Below are positions 32,763-42,536 of a stretch of DNA of 64,000 bases, piece after piece. Under the pieces are notes generated by a model that was not told where the DNA came from, ran no database searches, and worked only from the letters and a program-made list of their open reading frames with translations. Numbering within the stretch: the first letter of the stretch is position 1; every line of letters begins with the position of its first letter. The DNA is taken from the NCBI RefSeq assembly GCF_000612725.1, contig NZ_HG964451.1, forward strand, positions 465,634 through 529,633. The letters run 5' to 3'. Source of the stretch: Mycolicibacterium austroafricanum (GTDB lineage: Bacteria > Actinomycetota > Actinomycetes > Mycobacteriales > Mycobacteriaceae). The translations under genes were made by a program, and so were the position numbers.

Positions 32763-33614
32763 TCAGCTGTGCACGACGAGCACCGGCCGGTGCGACCGGT
32801 GCACCGTCGCCACCGCGACGCTGCCCAGCAGCACCTCCCGCGCCGGTGACCGGCCACGCGACCCGACCACCAGCACGGCGGCGTCGCTGCGGTCGCCGAC
32901 CGCGATGAGTTCGTCGGCGATCGCGCGGTCCCGGGCCCTGCCGAACCAGTTCGTCTCGTCGACCGTCAGCATCTCCAGGCCCTCGGTCGCGGGCCCCGCC
33001 ACCACGTCCCGGTCGTCATCGCGCACGGCCGCCAGGATCACCTTGCGGTCCGGGAACAGCCGTCGCGCCGTGTCGGTGGCCGCCTCGGCCGCGGCCGAGC
33101 CGTCATAGCCGACCACGACGGGCCCGTGGGCCAGCGCGGCGTACTCCTCGGTCAGCAGCGGGTTCGGCACCACCAGCACCGGCACGGTGGAGTAGTGCAC
33201 CACCATGTCGGACACGCTGCCGATGACGGCCTCGGTGCGGCCGAGCCCACGATCGCCGACCACGACGACGTCGGTGTGCAGCCGCTCCGCCAGCTGCGCC
33301 AGCCGCAGTCCGTCGGAACCGACCGTGCGCTTCACCACCGGTTCGGCGTCCCACTCCGCGGCCTTGGCCAGCGCGACCCCCGCGCCGACGATGTTGTCCG
33401 CCTCGCGCGCCCCTTCCCGCTCGATCAGCTCCGCCAGATCGTCGGCCGACTCTGCGGCCGCGCGCAGTCGCCTGCGCAGTCGCTTGCTGGTGAACGGCGG
33501 CGTCCAGATATGGGCGATCCAGGCGTGCGCGCTCGGGAACAGCTGCGCGCCGGCGTTGATGGCGGCGTTCGCCGCAGGCGAACCGTCGTACCCGACTATC
33601 AGATTCGTCGGCAT
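32763..33614 (-). CDS. Tandem-domain universal stress protein
   Basis: A two-domain USP of about 283 residues (NLIVGYDGSPAANAAINAGAQLF; second domain VVVGYDGSAAAEAATDTARRLF). Loops VVGDRGLGRTEAVIGSVSDMV and VVGSRGRSPAREVLLGSVAVA keep the ATP-binding pattern. It belongs to a different subfamily from the other five USPs here. ATG 33614 has GAGGACGG just ahead; an in-frame ATG at 33629 is the alternative. Its end abuts the decayed SRPBCC gene, convergent. Divergent from the receiver-flavoprotein gene, with a DosR-like site between. Confidence 0.83.
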   Translation of the reverse strand: MPTNLIVGYDGSPAANAAINAGAQLFPSAHAWIAHIWTPPFTSKRLRRRLRAAAESADDLAELIEREGAREADNIVGAGVALAKAAEWDAEPVVKRTVGSDGLRLAQLAERLHTDVVVVGDRGLGRTEAVIGSVSDMVVHYSTVPVLVVPNPLLTEEYAALAHGPVVVGYDGSAAAEAATDTARRLFPDRKVILAAVRDDDRDVVAGPATEGLEMLTVDETNWFGRARDRAIADELIAVGDRSDAAVLVVGSRGRSPAREVLLGSVAVATVHRSHRPVLVVHS

Positions 33615-33706
33615 CCGTCCTCTATCCATTCGGGTCCAGTTGCGTCGTACCGGGCGGCCGTCGGCGCCCTGCCGTCGACAGTAGGTCAGTGCCCGATCCG
33701 CCAGTA

Positions 33707-33720
33707 GGGTCCTACGTCCA
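33707..33720. promoter_or_regulatory. Possible DosR box upstream of the receiver-flavoprotein operon
   Basis: GGGTCCTACGTCCA matches 10 of 14 DosR core positions. It is 53 bp before the start at 33773 and 93 bp from the leftward USP start. Confidence 0.5.
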
Positions 33721-33772
33721 TCCGGCCGCCCGGACCGGATTTCCGCTGGACAGCGGAGGCATACTGAATGCG

Positions 33773-35437
33773 ATGACTGGACCCGAGCACCAGCCCCGAA
33801 AACCCGTGATCTTGACCGTCGACGACGACCCCGCGGTGTCGCGCGCCGTGGCCCGCGACCTTCGCAGGCACTACGGCGAGAAGTTCCGCATCGTGCGGGC
33901 CGAGTCGGGTCCCGACGCGCTCGAGACCCTCAACGAACTGAAACTGCGCGGCGAGACGGTGGCGGTGTTCGTCGCCGACTACCGGATGCCTCAGATGAGC
34001 GGCATCGAGTTCCTGGAAGCGGCGATGGACATCTTCCCGATGGCCCGCCGGGTGCTGCTGACCGCGTACGCCGACACCCACGCGGCGATCGACGCGATCA
34101 ACGTCGTCGACCTCGACCACTACCTGCTCAAGCCCTGGGATCCGCCGGAGGAGAAGCTGTACCCGGTGATCGACGCGCTGCTCGACGCGTGGCGCTCCAC
34201 CGGCGACCGCGCCATCCCGCACACCAAGATCATCGGGCATCCGTGGAGCGCACGATCCTCGGAAGTGCGGGAGTTCCTGGCCCGGAATCGCTTGTACTAC
34301 ACCTGGTTCCGGTCCGACGAGCCACGGGGCGCGCAGCTGCTGGAGGCGGCGGGCGAGGACGGGATGACGCTGCCGGTGGTGATCACCGAGCAGGGTGAGA
34401 CGCTCGTCGACCCCACCGACAGCGAGCTGGCCGCCACGCTGGGGCTGACCACCACGCCGTCCGACGACTTCTACGACCTCGTCGTCATCGGCGGTGGCCC
34501 CGCGGGCCTGGCCGCCGCCGTGTACGGCGCCTCCGAGGGACTCAAGACCGTCCTCATCGAGCGCACCGCGACCGGCGGACAGGCCGGGCAGAGTTCACGC
34601 ATCGAGAATTACCTGGGCTTTCCCGACGGGCTGTCGGGTGCGCAGCTGGCCGAGCGGGCCCGCAGGCAGGCCGAGAAGTTCGAGGCCGAGCTGATCACCG
34701 CCGCCGAGGTGGTCCGGCTCGAGGTCGACGGCAACGCCCGCACCGTGCACCTTTCCGACGGGCGGACGATCGGCACCCGCGCGGTGATCCTCGCGATGGG
34801 CGTCGAGTACCGTCAGCTGCCCGCCGAGGGCTGCGCCGATCTGACCGGCGCGGGCGTCTACTACGGCGCGACGGCGTCGGTGGCCGCCGACTGTGACGAC
34901 GACGAGGTGTACGTCATCGGCGGCGCGAACTCGGCCGGGCAGGCCGCGATGTTCTTGTCCCGCACCGCGAAATCGGTGACCATCGTCAGTCGGCGCACGC
35001 TCGAGGACTCGATGTCGCATTACCTCATCCAGCAGATCCGGGCGCAGGACAACATCACCGAGATGCCCAACACCGTCGTGCACGCGGTCAAGGGTGACGG
35101 TCACCTCGAAGGCGTCTGCCTGGAGAACACCCGAACCGGCGAGCGCGAGGAGTTCCGGTGCGGACGGATGTTCATCTTCATCGGCGCCGAGCCGCGCACC
35201 GAGTGGCTCGACGGCGTCGTCGTCCGTGACGACCACGGCTTCATCCTGGCCGGCCCGGACCTGCGCGACGTCAGCGGCTGGACGCTGGATCGTCCCCCAC
35301 ACCACCTGGAGTCCAGCGTTCCGGGGGTGTTCGTCGCCGGCGACGTCCGCGCCGAATCCGCCAAGCGGGTCGCCGCGGCCGTCGGGGAAGGGTCGATGGC
35401 GGTGATGCTGGTGCACCGCTATCTGGCCGAGACGTAG
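33773..35437 (+). CDS. Receiver domain fused to a thioredoxin-reductase-like flavoprotein without CxxC
   Basis: A 554-residue fusion. Residues 10-130 are a CheY-like receiver with VDDDP, phospho-acceptor D69 (VADYRMP), T97 and K120 (LLKPWD). Residues 150-225 look like a glutaredoxin-fold module whose CxxC position reads HPWSARS, with no cysteine. Residues 232-554 are a thioredoxin-reductase-type FAD/NAD(P)H part (GGGPAGLAAAVYGASEG, GGQAGQSSRIENYLGFP, VIGGANSAGQAA), but the redox dithiol CAtCDG is replaced by GATASV (365-370). NAD(P)H oxidation by phosphorylation control is possible; disulfide reduction by the normal route is not. GGAGG lies 12 bases ahead of the chosen ATG. It is followed 8 bp later by two kinases, its likely partners. 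Confidence 0.88.
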   Translation: MTGPEHQPRKPVILTVDDDPAVSRAVARDLRRHYGEKFRIVRAESGPDALETLNELKLRGETVAVFVADYRMPQMSGIEFLEAAMDIFPMARRVLLTAYADTHAAIDAINVVDLDHYLLKPWDPPEEKLYPVIDALLDAWRSTGDRAIPHTKIIGHPWSARSSEVREFLARNRLYYTWFRSDEPRGAQLLEAAGEDGMTLPVVITEQGETLVDPTDSELAATLGLTTTPSDDFYDLVVIGGGPAGLAAAVYGASEGLKTVLIERTATGGQAGQSSRIENYLGFPDGLSGAQLAERARRQAEKFEAELITAAEVVRLEVDGNARTVHLSDGRTIGTRAVILAMGVEYRQLPAEGCADLTGAGVYYGATASVAADCDDDEVYVIGGANSAGQAAMFLSRTAKSVTIVSRRTLEDSMSHYLIQQIRAQDNITEMPNTVVHAVKGDGHLEGVCLENTRTGEREEFRCGRMFIFIGAEPRTEWLDGVVVRDDHGFILAGPDLRDVSGWTLDRPPHHLESSVPGVFVAGDVRAESAKRVAAAVGEGSMAVMLVHRYLAET

Positions 35438-35445
35438 GCCGCGCC

Positions 35446-36894
35446 GTGACGGAGCAGGGCGAACGGTCCGCGTGCGTCATCGATGAGCTGCGCGGGCTGT
35501 TCCTCTTCGACGGTCTCACCGATGCGCAACTGACGGCGCTGTGCGCCGACGGCTGGGTGCAGACGTTTCCGGCGGGTCAACTGTGCCGCGAAGGTGACCC
35601 CGCGAGGTACTTCTACGTGCTCCTCGACGGCGAGATCGCGCTGTCGAAACGGTCCGGCGACCGCGACGTCGACATCTGGCGGGCGGCCGAGCCGGGCGTG
35701 TACTGCGGTGCGTGGTCGGCATTCCTGCGCGATCCGGACCTGACTTACGAGAACAGCGCGACCGTGACCCGGCCGTCGCGACTGCTGGTGCTCGACGCGA
35801 TGACGCTGGGCGACTTCCTGGTGACCGAGTTCCCGATGGCTTCGCATCTGCTGGTCGGCCATTCGCACGGCCGGTTCCACGCGCACCGGATCCTGGGCCC
35901 CCACGATCGGCTGGTCGCGCTGGGGCAGCTCACGGCGGGACTGACCCATGAGCTGAACAACCCGGCCGCCGCCGCCGTCCGCGCCGCCCACGGTCTGCGG
36001 ACCCAGATCGCCGCCATGCGGCACCGCCGCGCCGAGTTGCCCGAGAACGCGCTGCCGCCGGAGGCGATGAGCTCGCTGGTGGAGCTGCAGGACCGGGTCG
36101 CCGAGGCGGCGGGCAAGCCGAAGGACCTGACGTCGGTGGAGAAGTCCGACCTGGAAGAGGCGCTCGGTCGGTGGCTGGAAGCCCGCGGAGTCGACGACGC
36201 CTGGGAGCACGCCGCGACGTTCGCCGAAGCGGGCCTCGACATCGACTGGATGGAACGGATCTCGGCGTCGCGGTGCTGCGACGGCCCGACGTCGCTGAGC
36301 GCGGTGATCCGCTGGCTGGCCGGCACCGCCGAGACCGAGCTGCTGCTGACCGAGATCACCGATGCCACCAAGCGCATCTCGACGCTCGTCGACCAGGCCA
36401 AGCGGTACTCCCAGCTCGACCGCGCACCGTTCGACGTCGCCGATGTTCACGAACTCCTCGACTCGACTTTGACCATGTTCTCCCACCGACTCGGCGACGC
36501 CGTGACCGTGGTCCGCGACTACGACCTCGGGCTGCCCGACCTGCCGTGTTATGCCGCCGAGCTGAACCAGGTGTGGACGCATCTGATCGCCAACGCCCTC
36601 GACGCGCTGGCCGGCCAGCCCGCCGGAGTGCTGACGATCCGCACCCGCCACGAGCAGCACATGGCGCGCGTCGAGGTGTGCGACACCGGCGGCGGCATCC
36701 CCGACGACCTGCTGACCAGGGTGTTCGACCCGTTCTTCACCACCAAACCGTTCGGCGAGGGCACCGGACTCGGCCTCGACATCGCCGCCCGCATCGTCGA
36801 CCGGCACCGGGGCAGCCTGTGGGCGGAATCAACACCGGGCGATACGCGTTTCATTACGTCACTGCCCTTAACGGTCGAGCCCGCAAGGCCATAG
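35446..36894 (+). CDS. Histidine kinase with N-terminal cNMP-binding-like domain (copy 1)
   Basis: A 482-residue soluble kinase. Residues 15-130 form a cyclic-nucleotide-binding-like beta-roll (LFLFDGLTDAQLTALC, GDPARYFYVLLDGEI). Next come the H-box GQLTAGLTHELNNP with H168, a long helical insert (about 175-290), the N-box LNQVWTHLIANALDAL, G1 CDTGGGIP, and DPFFTTKPFGEGTGLGL. The ligand-contacting arginine of CRP-type domains is not obvious, so the ligand is uncertain. It starts with GTG 8 bp after the receiver-flavoprotein gene and ends 12 bp before its paralogue. No membrane segment. Confidence 0.87.
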   Translation: MTEQGERSACVIDELRGLFLFDGLTDAQLTALCADGWVQTFPAGQLCREGDPARYFYVLLDGEIALSKRSGDRDVDIWRAAEPGVYCGAWSAFLRDPDLTYENSATVTRPSRLLVLDAMTLGDFLVTEFPMASHLLVGHSHGRFHAHRILGPHDRLVALGQLTAGLTHELNNPAAAAVRAAHGLRTQIAAMRHRRAELPENALPPEAMSSLVELQDRVAEAAGKPKDLTSVEKSDLEEALGRWLEARGVDDAWEHAATFAEAGLDIDWMERISASRCCDGPTSLSAVIRWLAGTAETELLLTEITDATKRISTLVDQAKRYSQLDRAPFDVADVHELLDSTLTMFSHRLGDAVTVVRDYDLGLPDLPCYAAELNQVWTHLIANALDALAGQPAGVLTIRTRHEQHMARVEVCDTGGGIPDDLLTRVFDPFFTTKPFGEGTGLGLDIAARIVDRHRGSLWAESTPGDTRFITSLPLTVEPARP

Positions 36895-36906
36895 GAAGGA
36901 CCACGT

Positions 36907-38358
36907 ATGGGTGAGAAGTGTCTGCCCGACGAACTGCGCACCCTGTTCCTGTTCGAGGCGCTGACCGACGAACAACTGGCGACCCTGTGCGAGAACGGCC
37001 ACATCGCGACGTTCGAGCCGGGGCCGATCCACGTCGAGGGCGACCCGGCGACCTGCTTCTACGTGCTGATCGACGGGGAGTTGGTGATGTCGAAGCGCTC
37101 GGGCGGCGTCGACATCGAGACCAACAGGACCTCGCAGCGCGGCGTCTACTGCGGCGCCTGGTCGGCCTACATTCCCGGTGAGGAGCACGTCTACCAGGCG
37201 ACGGTGCGGGTGACGCGCCCGTCGCGGTTCTTCGTGCTCGACGCCACGGCGTTCGCGGAGTTCATGCAGAAGGAATTCCCGATGGCGGTCCATCTGCTGG
37301 AGGGTCACATGGTCGGCGGGCTGCGGCAGCGCCAGATCCTCGGCCAGCGGGAGAAGCTGCTGGCGCTCGGGCAGCTGTCGGCCGGCCTGACCCATCAGCT
37401 CAACAACCCCGCGGGCGCGACCGCGCGCGCGGTGGCCGACCTGCGCGAGGGTGTCGGCAAGATGCGGCACAAGCTCGCGATGCTCGCCGACGGCGAGTTC
37501 ACCCCCGCGGCGCTGAAGGTTCTGGTCAGCATCCAGGACGAGGTGGCCGAGCAGGTCGCGAAGTCGAAGTCGCAGGAGCTGTCGGCGCTGGAGATCTCCG
37601 ACCGCGAGGACCAGATCGGCGACTGGCTCGAAGACCACGGCATCTCCGCGGCGTGGGATTACGCGCCGACGTTCGTGGAGGCGGGTCTCGACGTGGACTG
37701 GCTGGAACGGGTGGAGGCGTCGGTCGCGGACGTGGACTGCTCGGCGACGCTGCCCGGTGCGATCGGCTGGCTGAAGTACACGATCGACAACGAGCTGCTG
37801 ATGAATCAGATCGCCGAGGCGAGCAAGCGGATCTCGGCGCTGCTGGCAGGCGCCAAACAGTACTCGCAGATGGACCGCGCCGAGTATCAGAGCGCGAACG
37901 TGCACGAGTTGATCTACAGCACGATCAAGACGATCTTCGGGGACAAGGTGGGCAAGGACAACCCGATCAAGCTGGTGTGGGAGAAGGACCCGTCACTACC
38001 CGAATTGCAGTGCTACCCAGGCGATCTCAACCAGGTGTGGACCAACATCATCGACAACGCCATTCAGGCGATGGACGGCCACGGCACGCTGACCATCCGC
38101 ACCCGCCGCCAGAGCGGCGACGCCGGCGTCGTCGTCGAGATCTGCGACGACGGGCCGGGTATCCCCGAGGACGTCATCGACCGGATCTTCACCCCGTTCT
38201 TCACCACCAAGCCGTTCGGCGAAGGCACCGGTCTCGGCCTCGACCTCGCGTGGCGCATCGTCGTCGAGAAGCACCACGGCCACCTGACGGTGGAGTCCGT
38301 CCCCGGCAACACCCGGTTCATCGTGTCGCTGCCGTGGCAGGCGCCTGCCCCGGAATAG
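36907..38358 (+). CDS. Histidine kinase with N-terminal cNMP-binding-like domain (copy 2)
   Basis: A 483-residue paralogue of the preceding kinase with the same order: cNMP-like domain (LFLFEALTDEQLATLC, GDPATCFYVLIDGEL), H-box GQLSAGLTHQLNNP with H163, helical insert, N-box LNQVWTNIIDNAIQAM, CDDGPGIP and FTPFFTTKPFGEGTGLGLDLA. The glutamate after the phospho-acceptor in copy 1 (HELNN) is glutamine here (HQLNN), which may affect kinase or phosphatase activity. AGGAAGGACCACGT precedes the ATG. Tandem copies suggest heterodimers or two input ligands feeding one receiver. Confidence 0.87.
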   Translation: MGEKCLPDELRTLFLFEALTDEQLATLCENGHIATFEPGPIHVEGDPATCFYVLIDGELVMSKRSGGVDIETNRTSQRGVYCGAWSAYIPGEEHVYQATVRVTRPSRFFVLDATAFAEFMQKEFPMAVHLLEGHMVGGLRQRQILGQREKLLALGQLSAGLTHQLNNPAGATARAVADLREGVGKMRHKLAMLADGEFTPAALKVLVSIQDEVAEQVAKSKSQELSALEISDREDQIGDWLEDHGISAAWDYAPTFVEAGLDVDWLERVEASVADVDCSATLPGAIGWLKYTIDNELLMNQIAEASKRISALLAGAKQYSQMDRAEYQSANVHELIYSTIKTIFGDKVGKDNPIKLVWEKDPSLPELQCYPGDLNQVWTNIIDNAIQAMDGHGTLTIRTRRQSGDAGVVVEICDDGPGIPEDVIDRIFTPFFTTKPFGEGTGLGLDLAWRIVVEKHHGHLTVESVPGNTRFIVSLPWQAPAPE

Positions 38359-38387
38359 CGGCCGCCGCTCGACGGGTTGCAGCCGAG

Positions 38388-39233
38388 GTGACTGACACGA
38401 AGCCCGATCTGGGCAGGTTCGGATCGTTCGGCCGTGGCGTGACCCCGCAACAGGCCAAAGACATCGAGGCGCTCGGTTACGGCGCCGTGTGGGTGGGCGG
38501 TTCTCCGCCCGCCGAGCTCGACTGGGTCGAGCCCCTTCTGGACGCCACCACGACGCTTCAGGTGGCCACCGGCATCGTGAACATCTGGACCGCGGCGGCG
38601 GGCCCGGTCGCCGAGTCGTTCCACCGGATCGAGGCCGCCCATCCCGGACGGTTCCTGCTCGGTATCGGCGTCGGCCATCCCGAGGCGCATCAGGAGTACG
38701 TCAAACCGCTCGACGCGCTCACCGACTACCTCGACAAGCTCGATGAGTACGGCGTGCCGCGAGGGCGACGCGTGGTGGCCGCACTGGGCCCGAAGGTGCT
38801 GCAACTGTCGGCGACGCGGGCCGCCGGGGCGCACCCGTACCTGACCACCCCGGAGCACACCGCCCGCGCGCGGGAGCTGATCGGGCCGGAGGCGCTGCTG
38901 GCCCCGGAGCACAAGGTGGTGCTCACCACGGACGCGAAGCAGGCCCGCGAGGTGGGCCGCAAGGCCCTGGACATCTACCTGAACCTGGCCAACTACCTCA
39001 ACAACTGGAAACGTCTCGGATTCGGTGATCAAGACGTGGCGAAACCGGGTAGTGACCGTCTGGTGGACGCCGTCGTGGCCTACGGCACCGTCGACGCCAT
39101 CGCGGCCCGGCTCACCGAGCACCTGGACGCCGGCGCCGACCATGTGCCGGTGCAGGTTCTGACCGGGTCCGAGAAGTTGGTGCCTGCGCTGGCCGAGTTG
39201 GCCGGTCCGCTGGGACTGCAACGAAAGGGGTAG
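38388..39233 (+). CDS. F420-type LLM-class oxidoreductase (copy 1)
   Basis: A 281-residue luciferase-like barrel protein of the mycobacterial F420-dependent group. Landmarks are LGYGAVWVGGSPPAEL near the N-terminus, VATGIVNIWTA, HPGRFLLGIGVGHPE and AAGAHPYLTTPEHTARARE. The GTG at 38388 was chosen because similarity to the next gene begins there; the reading frame is open far upstream through the kinase gene. Thirty bp after the kinase stop, so perhaps in the same transcript. Substrate unknown. Confidence 0.83.
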   Translation: MTDTKPDLGRFGSFGRGVTPQQAKDIEALGYGAVWVGGSPPAELDWVEPLLDATTTLQVATGIVNIWTAAAGPVAESFHRIEAAHPGRFLLGIGVGHPEAHQEYVKPLDALTDYLDKLDEYGVPRGRRVVAALGPKVLQLSATRAAGAHPYLTTPEHTARARELIGPEALLAPEHKVVLTTDAKQAREVGRKALDIYLNLANYLNNWKRLGFGDQDVAKPGSDRLVDAVVAYGTVDAIAARLTEHLDAGADHVPVQVLTGSEKLVPALAELAGPLGLQRKG

Positions 39234-39236
39234 TTC

Positions 39237-40094
39237 ATGACCGCGAGTGAGGGCCCGTCGCTGAAGCCCGCCCTCGGCCGCTTCGGGGTCTGGACCGGTG
39301 CGCCGGTCTCACCCGACCAGGCCGTCGAGATCGAGAAGCTGGGGTACGGCACGGTGTGGGTCGGCGCCTCCCCCGCCGCGGATCTGGCGTTCGTCGAGCC
39401 GATCCTGGAAAAGACCCGGTCGCTGCAGGTGGCGACGGGCATCGTGAACATCTGGACCGCGGACGCCGCAGAGGTGTCCGAGTCCTACCACCGCATCGAG
39501 AAGGCGTTCCCCGGCCGGTTCCTGCTCGGGATCGGCGTCGGCCATCCCGAACACACCCAGGAGTACGTCAAGCCGTACCAGGCGCTCGTCGACTACCTCG
39601 ACAAGCTGGACGCGGCGAAGGTGCCGACCAGCCGGCGGGTGGTGGCGGCGCTGGGTCCGAAGGTGCTGCAACTGGCCGCGCAACGCAGCGCAGGCGCGCA
39701 CCCGTATCTGACCACCCCAGTGCACACCGGCCAGGCCCGCGAACTACTCGGCCCAACGGTGCTGATCGCGCCCGAGCACAAGGTGGTGCTCACCAACGAC
39801 GCGGACAAGGCCCGCGAGATCGGCCGCGGCACCGTGGACTTCTACCTCGGGCTGTCCAACTACCTGAACAACTGGAAGCGGCTGGGCTTCACCGACGAGG
39901 ATCTGACCCGACCCGGCAGCGACCGCTTCATCGACGCGGTGGTCGCACACGGCTCGCCGGACGAGATCGCGGCCCGGCTGACCGAACACCTGGCCGCCGG
40001 CGCGGACCACGTCGCGATCCAGGTCCTCGGCGGCAGCGACGAGCTGTTGTCGACATTGGAGGAGCTGGCCGGCCCGCTGGGCCTCACGGCGTGA
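39237..40094 (+). CDS. F420-type LLM-class oxidoreductase (copy 2)
   Basis: A 285-residue close paralogue of the preceding protein, 3 bp downstream, clearly a tandem duplication. Shared segments include VATGIVNIWTAD, FPGRFLLGIGVGHPE, RRVVAALGPKVLQLAA and NYLNNWKRLGF. The stop lies 11 bp inside the 3' end of the convergent lipoprotein gene. Substrate unknown. F420 use is inferred from family. Confidence 0.83.
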   Translation: MTASEGPSLKPALGRFGVWTGAPVSPDQAVEIEKLGYGTVWVGASPAADLAFVEPILEKTRSLQVATGIVNIWTADAAEVSESYHRIEKAFPGRFLLGIGVGHPEHTQEYVKPYQALVDYLDKLDAAKVPTSRRVVAALGPKVLQLAAQRSAGAHPYLTTPVHTGQARELLGPTVLIAPEHKVVLTNDADKAREIGRGTVDFYLGLSNYLNNWKRLGFTDEDLTRPGSDRFIDAVVAHGSPDEIAARLTEHLAAGADHVAIQVLGGSDELLSTLEELAGPLGLTA

Positions 40095-40800
40095 TCGTGG
40101 TGCCCTCGTCGATGACGTTCATCGCGGCGATCAGCGCCTGCCGCTGATCGAGCGGCCCCTGGGCGTCGAGGGCGAGCAGATAGGTGTGTTCCGGCGCCGG
40201 AATCACCACCGTCTTGCGGGCGATGAAGTTCGGAGTGCCCTCGACGTCGGCCTGCCCGGCGATCTGTGACGCCTGGAAGCCGCCGAGCTCGCTCGGAGTG
40301 CCCGTCGTGGGGCCGTCCCAGCCGGGAAGCTTGGTGACCGCGTTGGGCGCCAGCTCCATGATCTTGGCCACGTCGAAGGTGCCGCCCTCCAGCCGCGCCA
40401 TCCGGACCAGGATCGCGGGCGGATTCGGGGTTCCCTTCGCGGCGGACAGATAGATCGCCCCGTATACGTCCGGCGGCACGTCGGCGGCTTCGGTGATCGG
40501 TTCCCAGCCGTCGGGCATCGGCAGATCCACCGTCGGCACCCCTTGCTCGCCGGCTTTCACGATGGTCTGCGTGACGCCGTTGGCGGTCAGGTACTCGCCG
40601 ACGGTCTGGCCGTCGGCGGGGGCGGCGGCGCTGGTCTCGGTGCCGGTCTCGGTGCCCGCCTCGGAGGTGGCCGCCGTGCTCTCCGCAGACGTCTGTGCAG
40701 AGGTGTCCCCGCTGTCTGCGCCGGACCCGCAGCCCGTGACGGCGATGCCGACGGCCGCCGCCGCCGCCGCCAGCGCGCTGATCGTCGCCGATGATCGCAT
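40084..40800 (-). CDS. LpqN/LpqT-type lipoprotein
   Basis: A 238-residue secreted lipoprotein. The ATG at 40800 is preceded by GGGGAGGTC. The signal peptide ISALAAAAAAVGIAVTGC ends in a lipobox with C24 as lipidation site, followed by a Ser/Thr/Glu-rich linker (to about residue 60). The globular domain (PTVDLPMPDGWEPITEAADVPPDVYGAIYL...) matches the Lpp-LpqN family. An upstream in-frame extension is rejected because the signal peptide starts here. Function in the family is unclear, with proposed cell-envelope or lipid roles. Divergent from rmlB. Confidence 0.87.
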   Translation of the reverse strand: MRSSATISALAAAAAAVGIAVTGCGSGADSGDTSAQTSAESTAATSEAGTETGTETSAAAPADGQTVGEYLTANGVTQTIVKAGEQGVPTVDLPMPDGWEPITEAADVPPDVYGAIYLSAAKGTPNPPAILVRMARLEGGTFDVAKIMELAPNAVTKLPGWDGPTTGTPSELGGFQASQIAGQADVEGTPNFIARKTVVIPAPEHTYLLALDAQGPLDQRQALIAAMNVIDEGTTITP

Positions 40801-40876
40801 GTGACCTCCCCTTCGTTGCCGGTTCGGTCCTAGCAGAACACAGGGGGAGGCCGGATCCAAGGTCATCCGCGGATAG

Positions 40877-42519
<1,643 letters not shown>

Positions 42520-42536
42520 GGCCGGCCTGCGCTCCC

